DNA of 64,000 nt from Luteibacter sp. OK325 (GTDB lineage Bacteria > Pseudomonadota > Gammaproteobacteria > Xanthomonadales > Rhodanobacteraceae), in assembly GCF_003050935.1 (NCBI RefSeq), contig NZ_QAOX01000001.1, positions 620,001 through 684,000 on the forward strand. The letters are read 5' to 3'. This document shows, piece after piece, positions 36,962 through 51,236 of the stretch; the stretch's first letter is position 1, and each line of letters begins with the position of its first letter. Below the pieces are notes generated by a model. That model saw only the letters and a program-made list of their open reading frames with translations. It did not search any database and had not been told where the DNA came from. Made by a program: the position numbers and the translations under genes.

Positions 36962-38341
36962 TCAAGGTTTCTTCGTCGGCCGCTGCCAGCCTTCGATAGC
37001 CGTCTGCCGGGCCCGTGAAATGGTCAGCGTATCCGCCGGCGCGTCCCTGGTGATCACCGAACCCGCGCCAATCGTGGCCCCCTCGTGCAGGGTCACGGGT
37101 GCGACCAGCGAGCTGTTCGAGCCGACGAATACTCGGTCGCCGATGGTGGTGCGACTCTTGTTCACGCCGTCGTAGTTGCAGGTGATGGTGCCTGCGCCGA
37201 TGTTCACCTTGCTGCCGATCACTGTGTCGCCCAGATAACTCAGGTGGTTGGCCTTCGACCCTTCGGCGATCACCGCGTTCTTCGTCTCCACGAAGTTACC
37301 GATGTGCACACCGGCCGCGAGGTCCGTTCCCGGACGCAAACGGGCGAACGGACCGATCGTGCAGGGCCCATGCGTCACGACGCCATCGAGATCGCAATGC
37401 GCGAGCACGATGGTCCCCGCCGCGAGGGTCGCGTTGCGGATGCGCGTGAAGGGTCCGATGCGCACCTCGTCGCCCAGCGACACTTCGCCCTCGAGGATCA
37501 CGTTGACGTCGATCTCGACGTCGCGCCCCGCGGTGACCTTGCCGCGCACGTCGAGCCTTGCCGGATCGGCGAGACGCACACCGGCGAGTGCGAGTTCGCG
37601 CGCCATGCGCTCGCGATAGAGCGCTTCCAGCCCGGCCAACTGCCAGGGATCGTTCGCACCGGATGCCTCCACCGGATCGCAATCCACGCATGCCGCGGGC
37701 GCGCGCTCGGTCGCGGCCATTTCGAATACGTCTGTCAGGTAATACTCGCCTTGTGCGTTGCTGTTACCGAGGCGCTGCGTCCATGCCAACAGGCGCGCGG
37801 CATCACCGCCGACGATGCCCGTGTTGACCAGGTCAATGGCGCGCTGTGCGGCGCTCGCATCCTTCTCTTCAACGATGTGGCGCACGTTGCCTGCCGCATC
37901 GAGGACGACACGCCCGTAGCCCCGTGGATCCGCAAGCCGCGTGGCCAGCATGGCAAGACCTTCGCCGGCGCGCGCAAGCGCGGCCAGGGTTTCCCCACGG
38001 ATCAGGGGCACGTCGCCGTAGAGGATCAGCACGCGTCCCTCCAGCTTGCCGGCGGCCTGCAGGGCTTCGAGCGCGGTGCGCACCGCGTGACCCGTGCCCA
38101 GGCGTTCACGCTGCTCGATCCAGCCCAGCGAGGCATCCGCAGCGTATGCCGCGCGGACCTGTTCACCATGGTGACCATAGACGACGTGCACGCCCGTGGG
38201 CTCGAGCGAACGCGCCGCATCGATCACGTGGGAGAGCAATGGCCGACCGGCCAGAGGCATGAGCACCTTGGCTGACGCGGACTTCATCCGCTTGCCTTCA
38301 CCCGCGGCGAGAATCAGGACATGAAGGGGCGTAGCGGTCAT
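36962..38341 (-). CDS. glmU: Bifunctional UDP-GlcNAc pyrophosphorylase / GlcN-1-P acetyltransferase
   Basis: The 459-aa enzyme makes UDP-GlcNAc for peptidoglycan and LPS. The N-terminal uridylyltransferase motif LAAGEGKRM is at about residue 10, with the block YGDVPLI following. The C-terminal left-handed beta-helix contains hexapeptide repeats (for example [12 protein letters not shown] and [11 protein letters not shown]). The start at 38341 was chosen because the pyrophosphorylase fold starts there. It is convergent with the chorismatase gene. Confidence 0.96.
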   Translation of the reverse strand: MTATPLHVLILAAGEGKRMKSASAKVLMPLAGRPLLSHVIDAARSLEPTGVHVVYGHHGEQVRAAYAADASLGWIEQRERLGTGHAVRTALEALQAAGKLEGRVLILYGDVPLIRGETLAALARAGEGLAMLATRLADPRGYGRVVLDAAGNVRHIVEEKDASAAQRAIDLVNTGIVGGDAARLLAWTQRLGNSNAQGEYYLTDVFEMAATERAPAACVDCDPVEASGANDPWQLAGLEALYRERMARELALAGVRLADPARLDVRGKVTAGRDVEIDVNVILEGEVSLGDEVRIGPFTRIRNATLAAGTIVLAHCDLDGVVTHGPCTIGPFARLRPGTDLAAGVHIGNFVETKNAVIAEGSKANHLSYLGDTVIGSKVNIGAGTITCNYDGVNKSRTTIGDRVFVGSNSSLVAPVTLHEGATIGAGSVITRDAPADTLTISRARQTAIEGWQRPTKKP

Positions 38342-38408
38342 GGGGGTCTTGCCTGGCGAGAAGGACAGGGCCGCACTGTCGCGCGTTTTTTCTCCCCTGC
38401 CAAGTCGG

Positions 38409-39485
38409 CTACTTGTTGTCCGGCCGATGGGTGAGGTGTTCGAGATTGGGCTTATAGGCCTCGACAAACGCATTGTGCAGAATGCCGATGATCGCGTCCG
38501 AAGCGGACATGTTCTTGTCGCCGATGGTGCCGGAAATGGCCACGCGCGTCGCGAACTGGTCTTTCGACTGGTTCTTGAAGACCTTGGTGACGCCTTCGGC
38601 CAGGGCTTCGTACGCCAGCTTGACCGGCCCCTTGTGATCCTGCTCGGCGTCCTGTTTCCAGCTGAATATCTGCAAGCCGTGGAAAAGCGGCTTGGCATAG
38701 CCGTTGAGCTTGCGATCCTTCGCTTGCAGCTCCATGACGAAGTCGCCTTCACCGCCGGCGAAGTCGAGGCCGGAGTAGGCCCGCGCGAGATCGTTCGCCT
38801 TGACCAGCTTGATGTTGCGGATGCTCAGCTCGTAGTGGAAGTCACCCAGGCGCTCGAGCGGGTCGAACTCCGCGGTCGTCTCCAGCGGTGCGTCGCCGAG
38901 CACTTTGGCCGTGGCGTGCATATGGGCCACGCGAGACCCGCCGACGCGCTGCACGTTGGTCAGGTTGGTGGCAGTGCCGTTGACCTCGGTCATCTTGAGG
39001 TCAACCTTCGGGCTTGAGACGAAGTTGTGGAAGGTCACGGTGCCATTGTAGACATTGACCTCTTCCAGACGTGTCGGGACGAGCGCCTTCAAAGGCGTGC
39101 GCCAATCGACGCCCTTGCCGGTCTGCGTGTCGCCCTCGCCCTTGCCGTCCACGAAGTTAACCACGGGGTCGAAAAAGTCGATCTTGCCGCGGAGCCGCCC
39201 TTTGACCAGTGCGGTGTAGCTCAGTGAGATCTCCGCGCGTGCCGTGTCGAACAGCGGCACGGGAAGCTTGCCGTCGGTCTTGGTAACGGACAGGCGGTTG
39301 ATCGTATACGCGCCGCGCCAAAGGTGGATATCAATGTCGACGATGTGGCCCGAGTAGTTGCCCATCTTCGCCAGGCGGCCGTTGAGGTAGTTGAGGACCA
39401 CGTACGGGAGGACGATCCGCGCGACGATCAGCACGACGGCGACGACGCCGATGATCCAGAGGCTGCGGCGGTAACGGATGTGCAT
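38409..39485 (-). CDS. DUF748/AsmA-like inner-membrane protein
   Basis: The 358-aa protein has a single N-terminal membrane helix ([24 protein letters not shown]). A long periplasmic beta-rich region follows, with the AsmA-like start [22 protein letters not shown] and DUF748-type repeats ([10 protein letters not shown] and [12 protein letters not shown]). Such proteins belong to the group proposed to bridge envelope lipid transport. The start at 39485 lacks a good ribosome-binding site, but an upstream extension would be low-quality sequence. The function is unproven. Confidence 0.72.
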   Translation of the reverse strand: MHIRYRRSLWIIGVVAVVLIVARIVLPYVVLNYLNGRLAKMGNYSGHIVDIDIHLWRGAYTINRLSVTKTDGKLPVPLFDTARAEISLSYTALVKGRLRGKIDFFDPVVNFVDGKGEGDTQTGKGVDWRTPLKALVPTRLEEVNVYNGTVTFHNFVSSPKVDLKMTEVNGTATNLTNVQRVGGSRVAHMHATAKVLGDAPLETTAEFDPLERLGDFHYELSIRNIKLVKANDLARAYSGLDFAGGEGDFVMELQAKDRKLNGYAKPLFHGLQIFSWKQDAEQDHKGPVKLAYEALAEGVTKVFKNQSKDQFATRVAISGTIGDKNMSASDAIIGILHNAFVEAYKPNLEHLTHRPDNK

Positions 39486-39670
39486 GGGCGGGGGTACCGG
39501 GGGACGACCGGGGCAGTGTGGCGTGTTCAGGATCACAGGCACATGAAGGCCGACGGCTTCCAGACCAGGCATTCTTTGGCACCTCGCACCTCGCACCTCG
39601 CCCATGGCTCGCCTTCGGCCTTGCGGGCTCGGCTTCGCCGTCGCTCGCTACACTTGGGCGTCTCGCGGGG

Positions 39671-39810
39671 GAGACCTTGGTGCCCACCCTCGCTGCTCAG
39701 ACAGTCCTCCGCGTTCGGATCGGAAGGCCGCTCACGCGGCCCATGTGTCTATCTGACCTACGGCCGCTCACTTGTGCGGAACTCGCCTCGAGGGTGGACA
39801 CCAAGGTCTC
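39671..39810 (+). repeat. 140-bp unit with ~22-bp terminal inverted repeats (unit A1)
   Basis: The ends are GAGACCTTGGTGCCCACCCT(CG) and its near-complement ending CACCAAGGTCTC. The interior shares CTGCTCAGACAGTCCTCCGCG and CACTTGTGCGGAACTCGCC with the other three units. The structure resembles a miniature inverted-repeat element. Confidence 0.75.
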
Positions 39811-40010
39811 TCACGACGATACGGTTGGGTGGGAGGAGAGCCGTGGCGTGGTGCCGTCGTCGGCCCCGGCCGCTCGCGGAACTCCTGGCCCATGCGAAAG
39901 CGATGGCTGGTACGCGTGCCGATCACGTTCCCCCGCGCCTTTGCCTGCGTGCCTGCGGACGATGCTGCCACGCGCTTTGGCTCGACCCACGCGAACCTCA
40001 GGGTCCGGGA

Positions 40011-40151
40011 GAGCCTTCGGTGCCCACCCTCGAGGCGAGTTCCGCACAAGTGGAGCGGCCGTAGGCCAATAAGAACACGGGCCGCGCAGCGGCCTTTCCG
40101 GTACGAAACGCGGAGGACTGTCTGAGCAGCGAGGGTGGGCACCGAAGGCTC
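40011..40151 (-). repeat. 141-bp unit with terminal inverted repeats (unit A2)
   Basis: This is an inverted relative of unit A1. The ends read GAGCCTTCGGTGCCCACCCT and its complement, a CCTTCGG variant of the CCTTGG ends in A1. It matches unit B1 at 51099-51236 most closely. Confidence 0.75.
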
Positions 40152-40214
40152 TGCGCCGCTACGTCACCGAAGGCTCTGCGCCGCGACGCCCGCAATTCCG
40201 CGATGAATAAAAGA

Positions 40215-40239
40215 AAACCGGCGCAGTGGGCGCCGGTTT
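40215..40239 (-). terminator. Intrinsic terminator of the ATP synthase operon
   Basis: AAACCGGCGC (40215-40224) and GCGCCGGTTT (40230-40239) form a perfect 10-bp stem with a 5-nt loop. On the minus strand it is followed by TTCTTTTATTC. It lies 55 bp downstream of atpC, with a REP-type core in between. Confidence 0.85.
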
Positions 40240-40251
40240 CATTTGAAGAGC

Positions 40252-40276
40252 ATCGCCGATGAATCGGCTCCTACAG
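40252..40276. repeat. REP-type repeat between atpC and its terminator
   Basis: ATCGCCGATGAATCGGCTCC followed by TACAG is the family core seen at 25.6 and 27.2 kb. It sits in the 3' untranslated part of the atp transcript. Confidence 0.8.
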
Positions 40277-40294
40277 GGATACAGGGGGTTGCTG

Positions 40295-40720
40295 TCAGTG
40301 CTTGAGGGTCTTGCGCATGCGCTCGAGGGCCTGGAGCTGGGCCAGGGCCTCGGCCAGCTTGGCCTGGGCTTCGGCGACATCCAGCGTCTCGCCACGATTG
40401 GCCAGCGCGGCTTCGGCTTCGTCCTTCGCCTTCAGCGCGGCGGCCTCGTCGAGGTCGGCCGCGCGGGCGGCCGTATCGGCGAGGATCGTCACGACCTGCG
40501 GCTGCACCTCGAGGATGCCGCCAGAGACGTAGAACTGCTGGCGCTCGCCGTTGGCACCGACCACGTCCACGTGGCCCGGCTTGAGGCGGGTGATCAGCGG
40601 CGCGTGACGCGGCGCGATGCCCAGTTCGCCGAGTTCACCGGTGGCGACCACGAGCGTGGCTTCACCGGAGTAGATCTCAGCTTCGGCGCTGACGATGTCG
40701 ACGCGAATGGTGTGGGTCAT
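40295..40720 (-). CDS. atpC: F1Fo ATP synthase epsilon subunit
   Basis: The 141-aa subunit has an N-terminal beta-sandwich ([35 protein letters not shown]) and a two-helix C-terminus rich in Ala ([21 protein letters not shown]). It belongs to the central stalk and couples rotation to catalysis. It is the last gene of the operon, 41 bp after atpD. Confidence 0.96.
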   Translation of the reverse strand: MTHTIRVDIVSAEAEIYSGEATLVVATGELGELGIAPRHAPLITRLKPGHVDVVGANGERQQFYVSGGILEVQPQVVTILADTAARAADLDEAAALKAKDEAEAALANRGETLDVAEAQAKLAEALAQLQALERMRKTLKH

Positions 40721-40761
40721 GGACTTTTTCTTCCTAGGTAAGGAGTGGGGAAAGAAGGCGC

Positions 40762-43159
<2,398 letters not shown>

Positions 43160-43236
43160 GGCTTACTCGTCTGTAAAGGGTGGCGCCAGGTGTTCCACGG
43201 GGCGGGCGATGTCGCCCGCCCCGCGTGTCTCGCTTG

Positions 43237-44787
<1,551 letters not shown>

Positions 44788-44808
44788 GGGTGCGTTCCTT
44801 AATTCGTA

Positions 44809-45342
44809 TCAGTGCGTCAGCGCGCTGGCCAGCCGCTGCAGGCGGCCGCGCGCGGAACCGTCGATGACCTGCTCGCCGGTGTCGATGACGACACCACCGA
44901 GCAACGCCGGATCGACGTGCGTATCCAGTTCGATCTCGCGCTTGAAGCGACGTTTCAGCGATGCTCGCAGCAGGTCTGCCTGCGCGGTATCGAGATCGAG
45001 CGCGCTCGTGATCTTGACCTTGAGCGTCTGCTCCGACTCACGCTTGTAGTCGTCGTAGAGCGCCGCGATTTCCGGCAAGAGCACCATGCGACCGTTCTCG
45101 GCCAGCTCCCCGAGGAAGTTGGCGAAAGGCGCATCGGTGGCGACGCCTTCGGGCAGATGCAAAGCCACCAACTGGGCCGGCAGCACGCGCGGATCGCTGT
45201 ACAGGCCCGCGACGCGCGGATCCGCCGCGACCACGGCCGCGAAGTTCAGCGCATGGGACCAGTCGGCGAGCGAACCCGACGCATGCGCCACTTCAAAAGC
45301 GGCGCGTGCGTAGGGACGGGCGAGGGTGAGCGCCTGGGCCAT
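44809..45342 (-). CDS. atpH: F1Fo ATP synthase delta subunit
   Basis: The 177-aa peripheral-stalk subunit has an N-terminal helical domain (TLARPYARAAFEVAHASGSLADW) and the C-terminal signature region with VDPALLGGVVIDTGEQVIDGSARGRL. It links alpha to the b subunits. Its start lies 2 bp after the atpF stop. Confidence 0.96.
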   Translation of the reverse strand: MAQALTLARPYARAAFEVAHASGSLADWSHALNFAAVVAADPRVAGLYSDPRVLPAQLVALHLPEGVATDAPFANFLGELAENGRMVLLPEIAALYDDYKRESEQTLKVKITSALDLDTAQADLLRASLKRRFKREIELDTHVDPALLGGVVIDTGEQVIDGSARGRLQRLASALTH

Positions 45343-45344
45343 GA

Positions 45345-45815
45345 TCAGATCTCGGCGGCGAGTTGGTCGAGCAGCGCCCTGTGGGCCGCCGGATCGATTT
45401 CACGCTGCACGATCTTCTCCGCGCCACGCACGGCGAGGGCGCCGACCTGTTCGCGAAGCTGTTCACGGGCACGCTGGGCCATCGAGGCGATCTCGTCCTG
45501 GGCCTGCGCCTTCAGACGGTTGATCTCACCGGTGGCTTCGGCGCGAGCCTTCTCGAGAAGCTGGTTGGCCTGCTGCTGGGCCTTGTCGATGATCTCGGTC
45601 GCCTGGAGGCGAGCCTGCTTGATCTCGACAGCGACCTTGGCGTCGGCATCCTTCAGCTCGGCACGAGCACGCTCGGCCGCGGCGAGCCCTTCGGCCACCT
45701 TCTTCTGGCGTTCTTCAATGGCACCGTTGAGCTGGGGCCAGATGAACTTGGTGGTGAACCAGACCAGGATCGCAAAAGAGATCATCTGGCCCAGGAAGGT
45801 CATGTTAATTTCCAT
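45345..45815 (-). CDS. atpF: F1Fo ATP synthase subunit b
   Basis: The 156-aa subunit has one N-terminal membrane helix ([22 protein letters not shown]) and a long polar helix ([18 protein letters not shown] onward) that dimerises as the outer stalk. It starts MEINMTF as in other members. No second b-type gene is present. Confidence 0.96.
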   Translation of the reverse strand: MEINMTFLGQMISFAILVWFTTKFIWPQLNGAIEERQKKVAEGLAAAERARAELKDADAKVAVEIKQARLQATEIIDKAQQQANQLLEKARAEATGEINRLKAQAQDEIASMAQRAREQLREQVGALAVRGAEKIVQREIDPAAHRALLDQLAAEI

Positions 45816-45896
45816 GATCTCTCCAAAGACTCCGAACGCTGGGGTACTGACGGTCGCCGTGGCGTTGCGGCCACGGCGACAAAGACAAACGCTTGC

Positions 45897-46247
<351 letters not shown>

Positions 46248-46266
46248 TTAACGTCGGTGCGGTGAG

Positions 46267-47109
<843 letters not shown>

Positions 47110-47475
47110 TCAACCCTTGAATCTGAATGCAAATACATTGACCGCGAAGGCCGCCACCAGGCCCGCTAGCGCGGGCAAGGGTGGCAGCTTCCACTGAACC
47201 AGAATGAGCGCCAGTCCACCGATGAGTACGATCCAGCGAAGGATCATGCCCACGAGAAAGCGGACGAACGTTGCCCCTGCACCTCCCAGCGCACTGAACG
47301 CCCGCGCAGCGAGCAGCGCGGTGGCGATAGCGACGATCAGGGCACCCGCGAAGGCAGCCAGACCGGCCGGACGCCCCTGCAGGAGAAATGCCAGTCCGGC
47401 AATGACGGCCACCATCAACTGCGCGAAAACGACGCGCATGGCGAGATGACGACCGGCTGCAAGACTGTTGAGCAA
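47110..47475 (-). CDS. atpI: ATP synthase assembly protein AtpI, TTG start
   Basis: The 121-aa protein has four membrane helices (MRVVFAQLMVAVIAGLAF to GLVAAFAVNVFAFRF). I place its start at a TTG (47475) preceded by GGGAG, giving the NSLAAGRHLA N-terminus seen in related AtpI proteins. The first ATG would cut off these residues. AtpI helps c-ring assembly and is the first gene of the operon. The operon promoter must lie within 47476-47644. Confidence 0.85.
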   Translation of the reverse strand: MLNSLAAGRHLAMRVVFAQLMVAVIAGLAFLLQGRPAGLAAFAGALIVAIATALLAARAFSALGGAGATFVRFLVGMILRWIVLIGGLALILVQWKLPPLPALAGLVAAFAVNVFAFRFKG

Positions 47476-47644
47476 CGCGAGGCTCCCGTGGTTTCGCTCG
47501 AAGGCGGCACCAGATGGTTCAACGGGCCACGGTTTAATCTGGAAAAGTATACCAGTGCCGTAAACAACGGGACAAGCGAAGAAAGGCCATAACCACCCGC
47601 CGGCGCGACATCCGTCGCGTCGTTGGCGAGGGAGCCGCGGTAGG

Positions 47645-47971
47645 TCAGGCCCGGGCGGGCTGACCTGCCAGTGCGCCGAGGGATGTAGCCGTTTCCACGG
47701 CCACATCGAATATGTCGCCCGCGGCGGATGCCGCGCGCTCCACGCTTTCACGTTGCAGATCGCCACCACGGGCCATCAGCGTGCGCAATGCGTTCGCATC
47801 CGTCGCCGTCATGGCGTCCGCCATCAGACCGCTTGCCGCGCGGGCGTGGCCCTCCATGGCCTGGAGGTGCAAATCGGCAACCCGCTCCATGCCGCGCCAG
47901 GCCAACGCCTGCGCAGCAGTGGCCTGCTCGACGAAACGGGCGAAATCGGCATAACCGCTTGCGTGGGACAT
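47645..47971 (-). CDS. Phasin-like helical protein
   Basis: The 108-aa protein, started at MSHASGYADFARFVEQ, is nearly all amphipathic helix. Phasin-family-like segments are AQALAWRGMERVADLHLQAMEGH and MTATDANALRTLMARGGDLQRESVERAAS. Phasins coat polyhydroxyalkanoate granules, but no PHA genes are in the window. The call rests on composition and length only. Confidence 0.55.
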   Translation of the reverse strand: MSHASGYADFARFVEQATAAQALAWRGMERVADLHLQAMEGHARAASGLMADAMTATDANALRTLMARGGDLQRESVERAASAAGDIFDVAVETATSLGALAGQPARA

Positions 47972-48082
47972 CGGGGCAACCGTTGGGGAACGGGGAGGTG
48001 CCGGAGTGTAGACCCGTCTGCTGCAACGCGGCAACCGCGAATTCCTGCGCAGGCAGCTTTTGCCTTTTGTATCAATCCGCGA

Positions 48083-48445
48083 TTACGCCATGTCGGCGGA
48101 AAACTCTGCTCCCGACGTGCAGGTTTCATGTACCACGACCCTGGCCAGGCCGGGCACATCGACGCGAAGGCGCTCGAAGATCCACCGGGCCAGGTTCTCG
48201 CTGGTCGGGTTGTCCAGGCCTTCGATGTCGTTGAGGTAATGGTGATCGAGACGATCGTAGAGGGGCTGGAAACGCGCCTTGAGGTCGCCGAAGTCCATCA
48301 CCCAGCCGAATACGGGGTCGGTCGGCCCTTCCACGTGCAGCTCCACGCGGAACGAATGCCCGTGCAGCCGCGCGCACTTGTGCCCCTCGGGCACATTCGG
48401 CAGACGGTGGGCCGCCTCGATGTTGAATGTCTTGAAGATGCGCAT
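48083..48445 (-). CDS. queD: 6-carboxy-5,6,7,8-tetrahydropterin synthase
   Basis: The 120-aa PTPS-family enzyme acts in queuosine (7-deazaguanine) synthesis, converting dihydroneopterin triphosphate. Zinc ligands are His13 in IEAAHRL and the LHGHSF pair. The catalytic Cys is in HKCARLHGH, and the catalytic Asp/His pairing is in [11 protein letters not shown]. The short form with the VHETCTSG end matches QueD. It is monocistronic. Confidence 0.95.
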   Translation of the reverse strand: MRIFKTFNIEAAHRLPNVPEGHKCARLHGHSFRVELHVEGPTDPVFGWVMDFGDLKARFQPLYDRLDHHYLNDIEGLDNPTSENLARWIFERLRVDVPGLARVVVHETCTSGAEFSADMA

Positions 48446-48476
48446 GGGAACCGGATCGAAGGAGTGACCGCTTATT

Positions 48477-48491
48477 GTAACGGACAGTTAC
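48477..48491. promoter_or_regulatory. GTAAC-N5-GTTAC inverted repeat upstream of queD
   Basis: GTAAC (48477-48481) and GTTAC (48487-48491) form a palindrome in the queD promoter region. A related site with the same half-words in the opposite arrangement lies at 48582-48595, before the divergent LuxR-type gene. Confidence 0.35.
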
Positions 48492-48581
48492 GTAAACGAT
48501 TTCCGTCAAAAGCCTCTTCACGACGGGGTTCGCACTTTTACTGATGACGCCCGTGATCTCCGGCGCTTTCATGGGATAACC

Positions 48582-48595
48582 GTTACGTTGGTAAC
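48582..48595. promoter_or_regulatory. GTTAC-N4-GTAAC inverted repeat upstream of the LuxR-type gene
   Basis: GTTAC (48582-48586) and GTAAC (48591-48595) are a palindrome 52 bp before the regulator's ATG. It could be its operator or that of the divergent queD. A GTAAC/GTTAC pair also lies at 48477-48491. Confidence 0.35.
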
Positions 48596-48646
48596 TACAA
48601 GCGCGGAGCCGGGGGGCTCTGCAAGCCACATCAACCGGGAGGCTTC

Positions 48647-49264
48647 ATGGGCCTTGGACGTGGTTCGCCCGACAGTGCGCCCGTAGGCGCACTGTGTGAG
48701 GAAGTGTTCGCCGCCCTGCCCTGGCCCTGCGCGGTCTGGCGGCGAGACAGCGGGCGGGTGGTCATGGTCAACGGGGCGTTCCTCGGCGAATTCGGCATAG
48801 GCCGCGGACGAGCCGGACCGGCGTGGATCGACAGCCATCTGGAGCCGAGCGGCGACGCCGGCGAGGTGATCTTCCGCGACAGGGACGCACCGGCCCGGCG
48901 ATTCCGGATGACGCGCCAGGCGATCGACGTACAGTCCACCGGCTTCGAAGCCGTCTTCCTCATGCCCTTGTCCCATGACGAGCCGGCTGGGGACGAGCCG
49001 GCGGCAAGCTCGCTGACCTCACTTCGACCCGATGTCGGGCTTACACGCCGCGAGTCCCAGGTTCTGGACGGGATCATGAACGGCAAGCTCAACAAGGTCA
49101 TCGCCAGCGAGCTCAACATCAGTCCGAAGACCGTCGAGCTACATCGGGCCAACCTGATGACCAAGCTGCGCGTGCATAACGTCATCGAGCTGGCCCGCGC
49201 AGTTCTGGACAATCCGCCGCGCGTGGAGGAAACACCCGAGCCTGACACCCTTCGGTCGGCGTGA
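48647..49264 (+). CDS. LuxR-family transcriptional regulator with a PAS-like N-terminus
   Basis: The 205-aa protein has a PAS-like segment at about residues 15-110 (ALPWPCAVWRRDSGRVVMVNGAFLGEFG). A GerE/LuxR HTH at about 130-190 contains LTRRESQVLDGIMNGKLNKVIA and SPKTVELHRANLMTKL. There is no receiver aspartate domain, so the signal is probably a ligand or partner. It stands divergent from queD and ends at a strong terminator. Its targets are unknown. Confidence 0.82.
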   Translation: MGLGRGSPDSAPVGALCEEVFAALPWPCAVWRRDSGRVVMVNGAFLGEFGIGRGRAGPAWIDSHLEPSGDAGEVIFRDRDAPARRFRMTRQAIDVQSTGFEAVFLMPLSHDEPAGDEPAASSLTSLRPDVGLTRRESQVLDGIMNGKLNKVIASELNISPKTVELHRANLMTKLRVHNVIELARAVLDNPPRVEETPEPDTLRSA

Positions 49265-49284
49265 CCCGAATGAGGCGCAAGAAA

Positions 49285-49311
49285 AAGGCCGCACCCATGG
49301 GGCGCGGCCTT
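49285..49311 (+). terminator. Intrinsic terminator after the LuxR-type gene
   Basis: AAGGCCGC (49285-49292) and GCGGCCTT (49304-49311) form the stem, followed by CTTTTTCTT. It lies 20 bp after the stop codon and just before the tRNA gene on the other strand. Confidence 0.85.
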
Positions 49312-49321
49312 CTTTTTCTTC

Positions 49322-49398
49322 TGGTGGCTAGAGGCGGGCTCGAACCGCCGACCTCAGCATTATGAGTGCCGCGCTCTGACCAGCTGAGCTACCTAGCC
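49322..49398 (-). tRNA. tRNA-Met (anticodon CAU), CCA encoded
   Basis: Read on the minus strand, the gene begins GGCTAGGTAGCTCAGCTGGT and ends CTCTAGCCACCA. The acceptor stem GGCTAG pairs with CTAGCC. The anticodon loop is CTCATAA with CAU at the anticodon. The T-loop is GGTTCGAGCC. The 77-nt length includes an encoded CCA. Initiator features (a run of three G-C pairs in the anticodon stem with C1:A72 mismatch) are absent, so this is the elongator type. No neighbouring tRNA is present. Confidence 0.95.
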
Positions 49399-49569
49399 GT
49401 GGAACCTGGTCGTCCGCGAGACGGGCTCGCGAAGGCCGGGCAGTTTAATCGGGGTGGGCTTTCCGTTCAAGTAGCGCCTTGTACAGGCTTCTCGCGGTGT
49501 GGTTGAATCGGGCGCATAGCGTGTATCCGGCCACCGCCGGCTGGCGCGCGACAAGTTCGCGGAGGGCGG

Positions 49570-50112
49570 ATGATCGACGCTGATGGCTATCGACCGAATG
49601 TGGGGATCGTCCTCCTCAACGGGGACGGCCGCCTGTTCTGGGCGCGCCGGGTCAATCGTGACGGCTGGCAGTTTCCCCAGGGAGGCATGCGCAGCGACGA
49701 AACACCACTGGAGGCGATGTACCGTGAGCTGGAGGAAGAGACCGGCTTGCACGCGCATCACGTGGAAGTGCTTGCGGAGACGCGCGGCTGGTTGAAATAC
49801 CGGCTGCCCAGCCGCTTTGTCCGCCATCACCAGCGGCCCACCTGCATCGGCCAGAAGCAGGTCTGGTTCCTGCTGCGCCTGACCGGCAGCGAGGACGCCC
49901 TGAAGCTCGACGCCTGCGACAAGCCCGAGTTCGACCTCTGGCGCTGGGTGGACTTCTGGTACCCGGCCAACCATGTCGTGAACTTCAAGCGGCAGGTCTA
50001 CGAACGGGCCCTGCGTCAGTTCGCGCCCACGGTGGAAGTCACCTGCTCGGTCACGGTGGGCACCTGCCCGCAGGAAGCCGAGGCCCTGCGCCTGGCCCGG
50101 GGCGGCGAATAG
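49570..50112 (+). CDS. rppH: RNA pyrophosphohydrolase RppH (Nudix)
   Basis: The 180-aa Nudix hydrolase removes pyrophosphate from 5' triphosphate mRNAs and starts RNase E decay. The Nudix box is [23 protein letters not shown] at about residue 38. The start [27 protein letters not shown] and the block [14 protein letters not shown]-type pattern match the family. An AGGGCGG ribosome-binding site precedes the ATG. It stands alone. Confidence 0.95.
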   Translation: MIDADGYRPNVGIVLLNGDGRLFWARRVNRDGWQFPQGGMRSDETPLEAMYRELEEETGLHAHHVEVLAETRGWLKYRLPSRFVRHHQRPTCIGQKQVWFLLRLTGSEDALKLDACDKPEFDLWRWVDFWYPANHVVNFKRQVYERALRQFAPTVEVTCSVTVGTCPQEAEALRLARGGE

Positions 50113-50163
50113 TTCCGTCTTAACATCTCGCCCGTCTTCACATCTGCGTAGTTGACAATCGTT

Positions 50164-50183
50164 CGCATTCGTATTCGAATGCG
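50164..50183. promoter_or_regulatory. Fur-like palindrome upstream of bfd
   Basis: CGCATTCG-TATT-CGAATGCG is a perfect 8-bp inverted repeat only 6 bp before the bfd ATG. It follows the AT-rich stretch TTGACAATCGTTC, which could be the promoter -35 region. Position and A/T-rich core fit iron regulation by Fur, but the match to the classical Fur box is partial. Confidence 0.45.
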
Positions 50184-50188
50184 CACCC

Positions 50189-50392
50189 ATGTACATCTGC
50201 ATGTGCAATGCCGTCACCGATCACGCCATCCGCCGCGCCGCGGCCGAGGGTGTGGAGTCGTTCGCCCAGCTCCAGGCCCGTACGGGCTGTTCGGATTGCT
50301 GCGGCGCCTGTGAACCGGAAGCCCGCCAGTGCCTGCGCGACGCGGTCGAGCAGACCCGCTCGGTGCTGACGTTCCTGCCCAGCCCGGCCTGA
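50189..50392 (+). CDS. bfd: Bacterioferritin-associated [2Fe-2S] ferredoxin
   Basis: The 67-aa protein carries the Bfd cluster ligands in the CxC start MYICMC (Cys4, Cys6) and CGAC (Cys38, Cys41), the spacing of E. coli Bfd. It donates electrons to bacterioferritin heme so that stored iron is released. The next gene is bfr, 122 bp downstream, and a Fur-like palindrome lies upstream. Confidence 0.93.
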   Translation: MYICMCNAVTDHAIRRAAAEGVESFAQLQARTGCSDCCGACEPEARQCLRDAVEQTRSVLTFLPSPA

Positions 50393-50514
50393 GCCCCGCC
50401 CCGCCTGAGCGCTTGCGTGCCGCATTCGCGGACGCGAACCGTCTTCATTCTCGTTTCGTCATGGCCTTTTGCGGCGACGTATAGTCGTGCCTTGAACAGT
50501 CAGGGAGACCCCTC

Positions 50515-50994
50515 ATGAAGGGCGACGCAAAAGTCATCGAATTCCTCAACAAGGTGCTCTACAACGAGCTCGCTGCGATCAACCAGTACTTCCTGCATTA
50601 CAGGATGTTCAAGGACTGGGGCTACAACGAACTCGCCAAGCACGAGTACGAAGAGTCGATCGAGGAGATGAAGCATGCGGACAAGCTCATCGAGCGGATC
50701 CTCTTCCTCGACGGCCTGCCGAACCTCCAGCACCTGGGCAAGCTGCGCATCGGCGAGAACGTGGTCGAAGCCCTCCAGGGAGACCTCGACCTCGAGATGA
50801 TCGCAACCAAGGATCTGCGCGAGGCGATCGCCTATAGCGAAGGCATCCATGATTTTGTCAGCCGCGACCTGTTCAAGTTCATCCTTGGCCAGGAAGAAGA
50901 GCACATCGACTGGCTCGAGACGCAGTTCAGCCTGATTTCGGATATCGGTCCGGAGCGTTACATGCTGAGTAAGGTCGGAAAGCTGTCGGACTGA
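50515..50994 (+). CDS. bfr: Bacterioferritin
   Basis: The 159-aa heme-containing ferritin stores iron as a 24-mer. The heme-binding Met52 is in [13 protein letters not shown]. Ferroxidase ligands are Glu18 (NELAAINQY), Glu51 and His54 with the [10 protein letters not shown] helix near residues 127-130. The ATG follows GGGAGACC. It is functionally paired with bfd upstream. A strong terminator follows. Confidence 0.97.
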   Translation: MKGDAKVIEFLNKVLYNELAAINQYFLHYRMFKDWGYNELAKHEYEESIEEMKHADKLIERILFLDGLPNLQHLGKLRIGENVVEALQGDLDLEMIATKDLREAIAYSEGIHDFVSRDLFKFILGQEEEHIDWLETQFSLISDIGPERYMLSKVGKLSD

Positions 50995-51017
50995 ATCGTG
51001 TCTGCCTCCAATCCGGA

Positions 51018-51039
51018 AAAGCCGCCGCGAGGCGGCTTT
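51018..51039 (+). terminator. Intrinsic terminator after bfr
   Basis: AAAGCCGCC (51018-51026) and GGCGGCTTT (51031-51039) form a 9-bp stem with a 4-nt loop, followed by CTTTTTGG. The repeat element copy B begins within 10 bp. Confidence 0.9.
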
Positions 51040-51098
51040 CTTTTTGGTTCATCGCGGAATTCCGGGGACGTCGCTGCGTTCGGTGACGTAGCAGCGCA

Positions 51099-51236
51099 GA
51101 GCCTTCGGTGCCCACCCTCGCTGCTCAGACAGTCCTCCGCGCTCGGTTCGGAAGACCGCTTCGCGGCCCATGTCTTATGTGGCCTGCGGCCGCTCACTTG
51201 TGCGGAACTCGCCTCGAGGGTGGGCACCGAAGGCTC
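51099..51236 (+). repeat. 138-bp unit with terminal inverted repeats (unit B1)
   Basis: The ends are GAGCCTTCGGTGCCCACCCT and the complementary GGGTGGGCACCGAAGGCTC. It is closest to unit A2 at 40011-40151. Confidence 0.75.

Larger units (their letters stand above)
39556..40207 (-). repeat. ~650-bp composite repeat element, copy A
   Basis: This non-coding block fills most of the 809-bp gene-free gap 39486-40294. It is homologous over its length to 51048-51685 in opposite orientation. It contains two ~140-bp units with matched ends (39671-39810 and 40011-40151) around a spacer, plus flanks starting CTTCCAGACC and ending AATTCCGCGATGAA. It directly abuts the atp-operon terminator. Open frames within it are artefacts of the GC-rich repeat; no transposase is present. 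Confidence 0.85.

Noticed and set aside
39518-40195. Several overlapping open frames inside repeat copy A
   Set aside because: They occur on both strands, share sequence with frames in copy B because the DNA is repeated, and have no ribosome-binding sites or domains.
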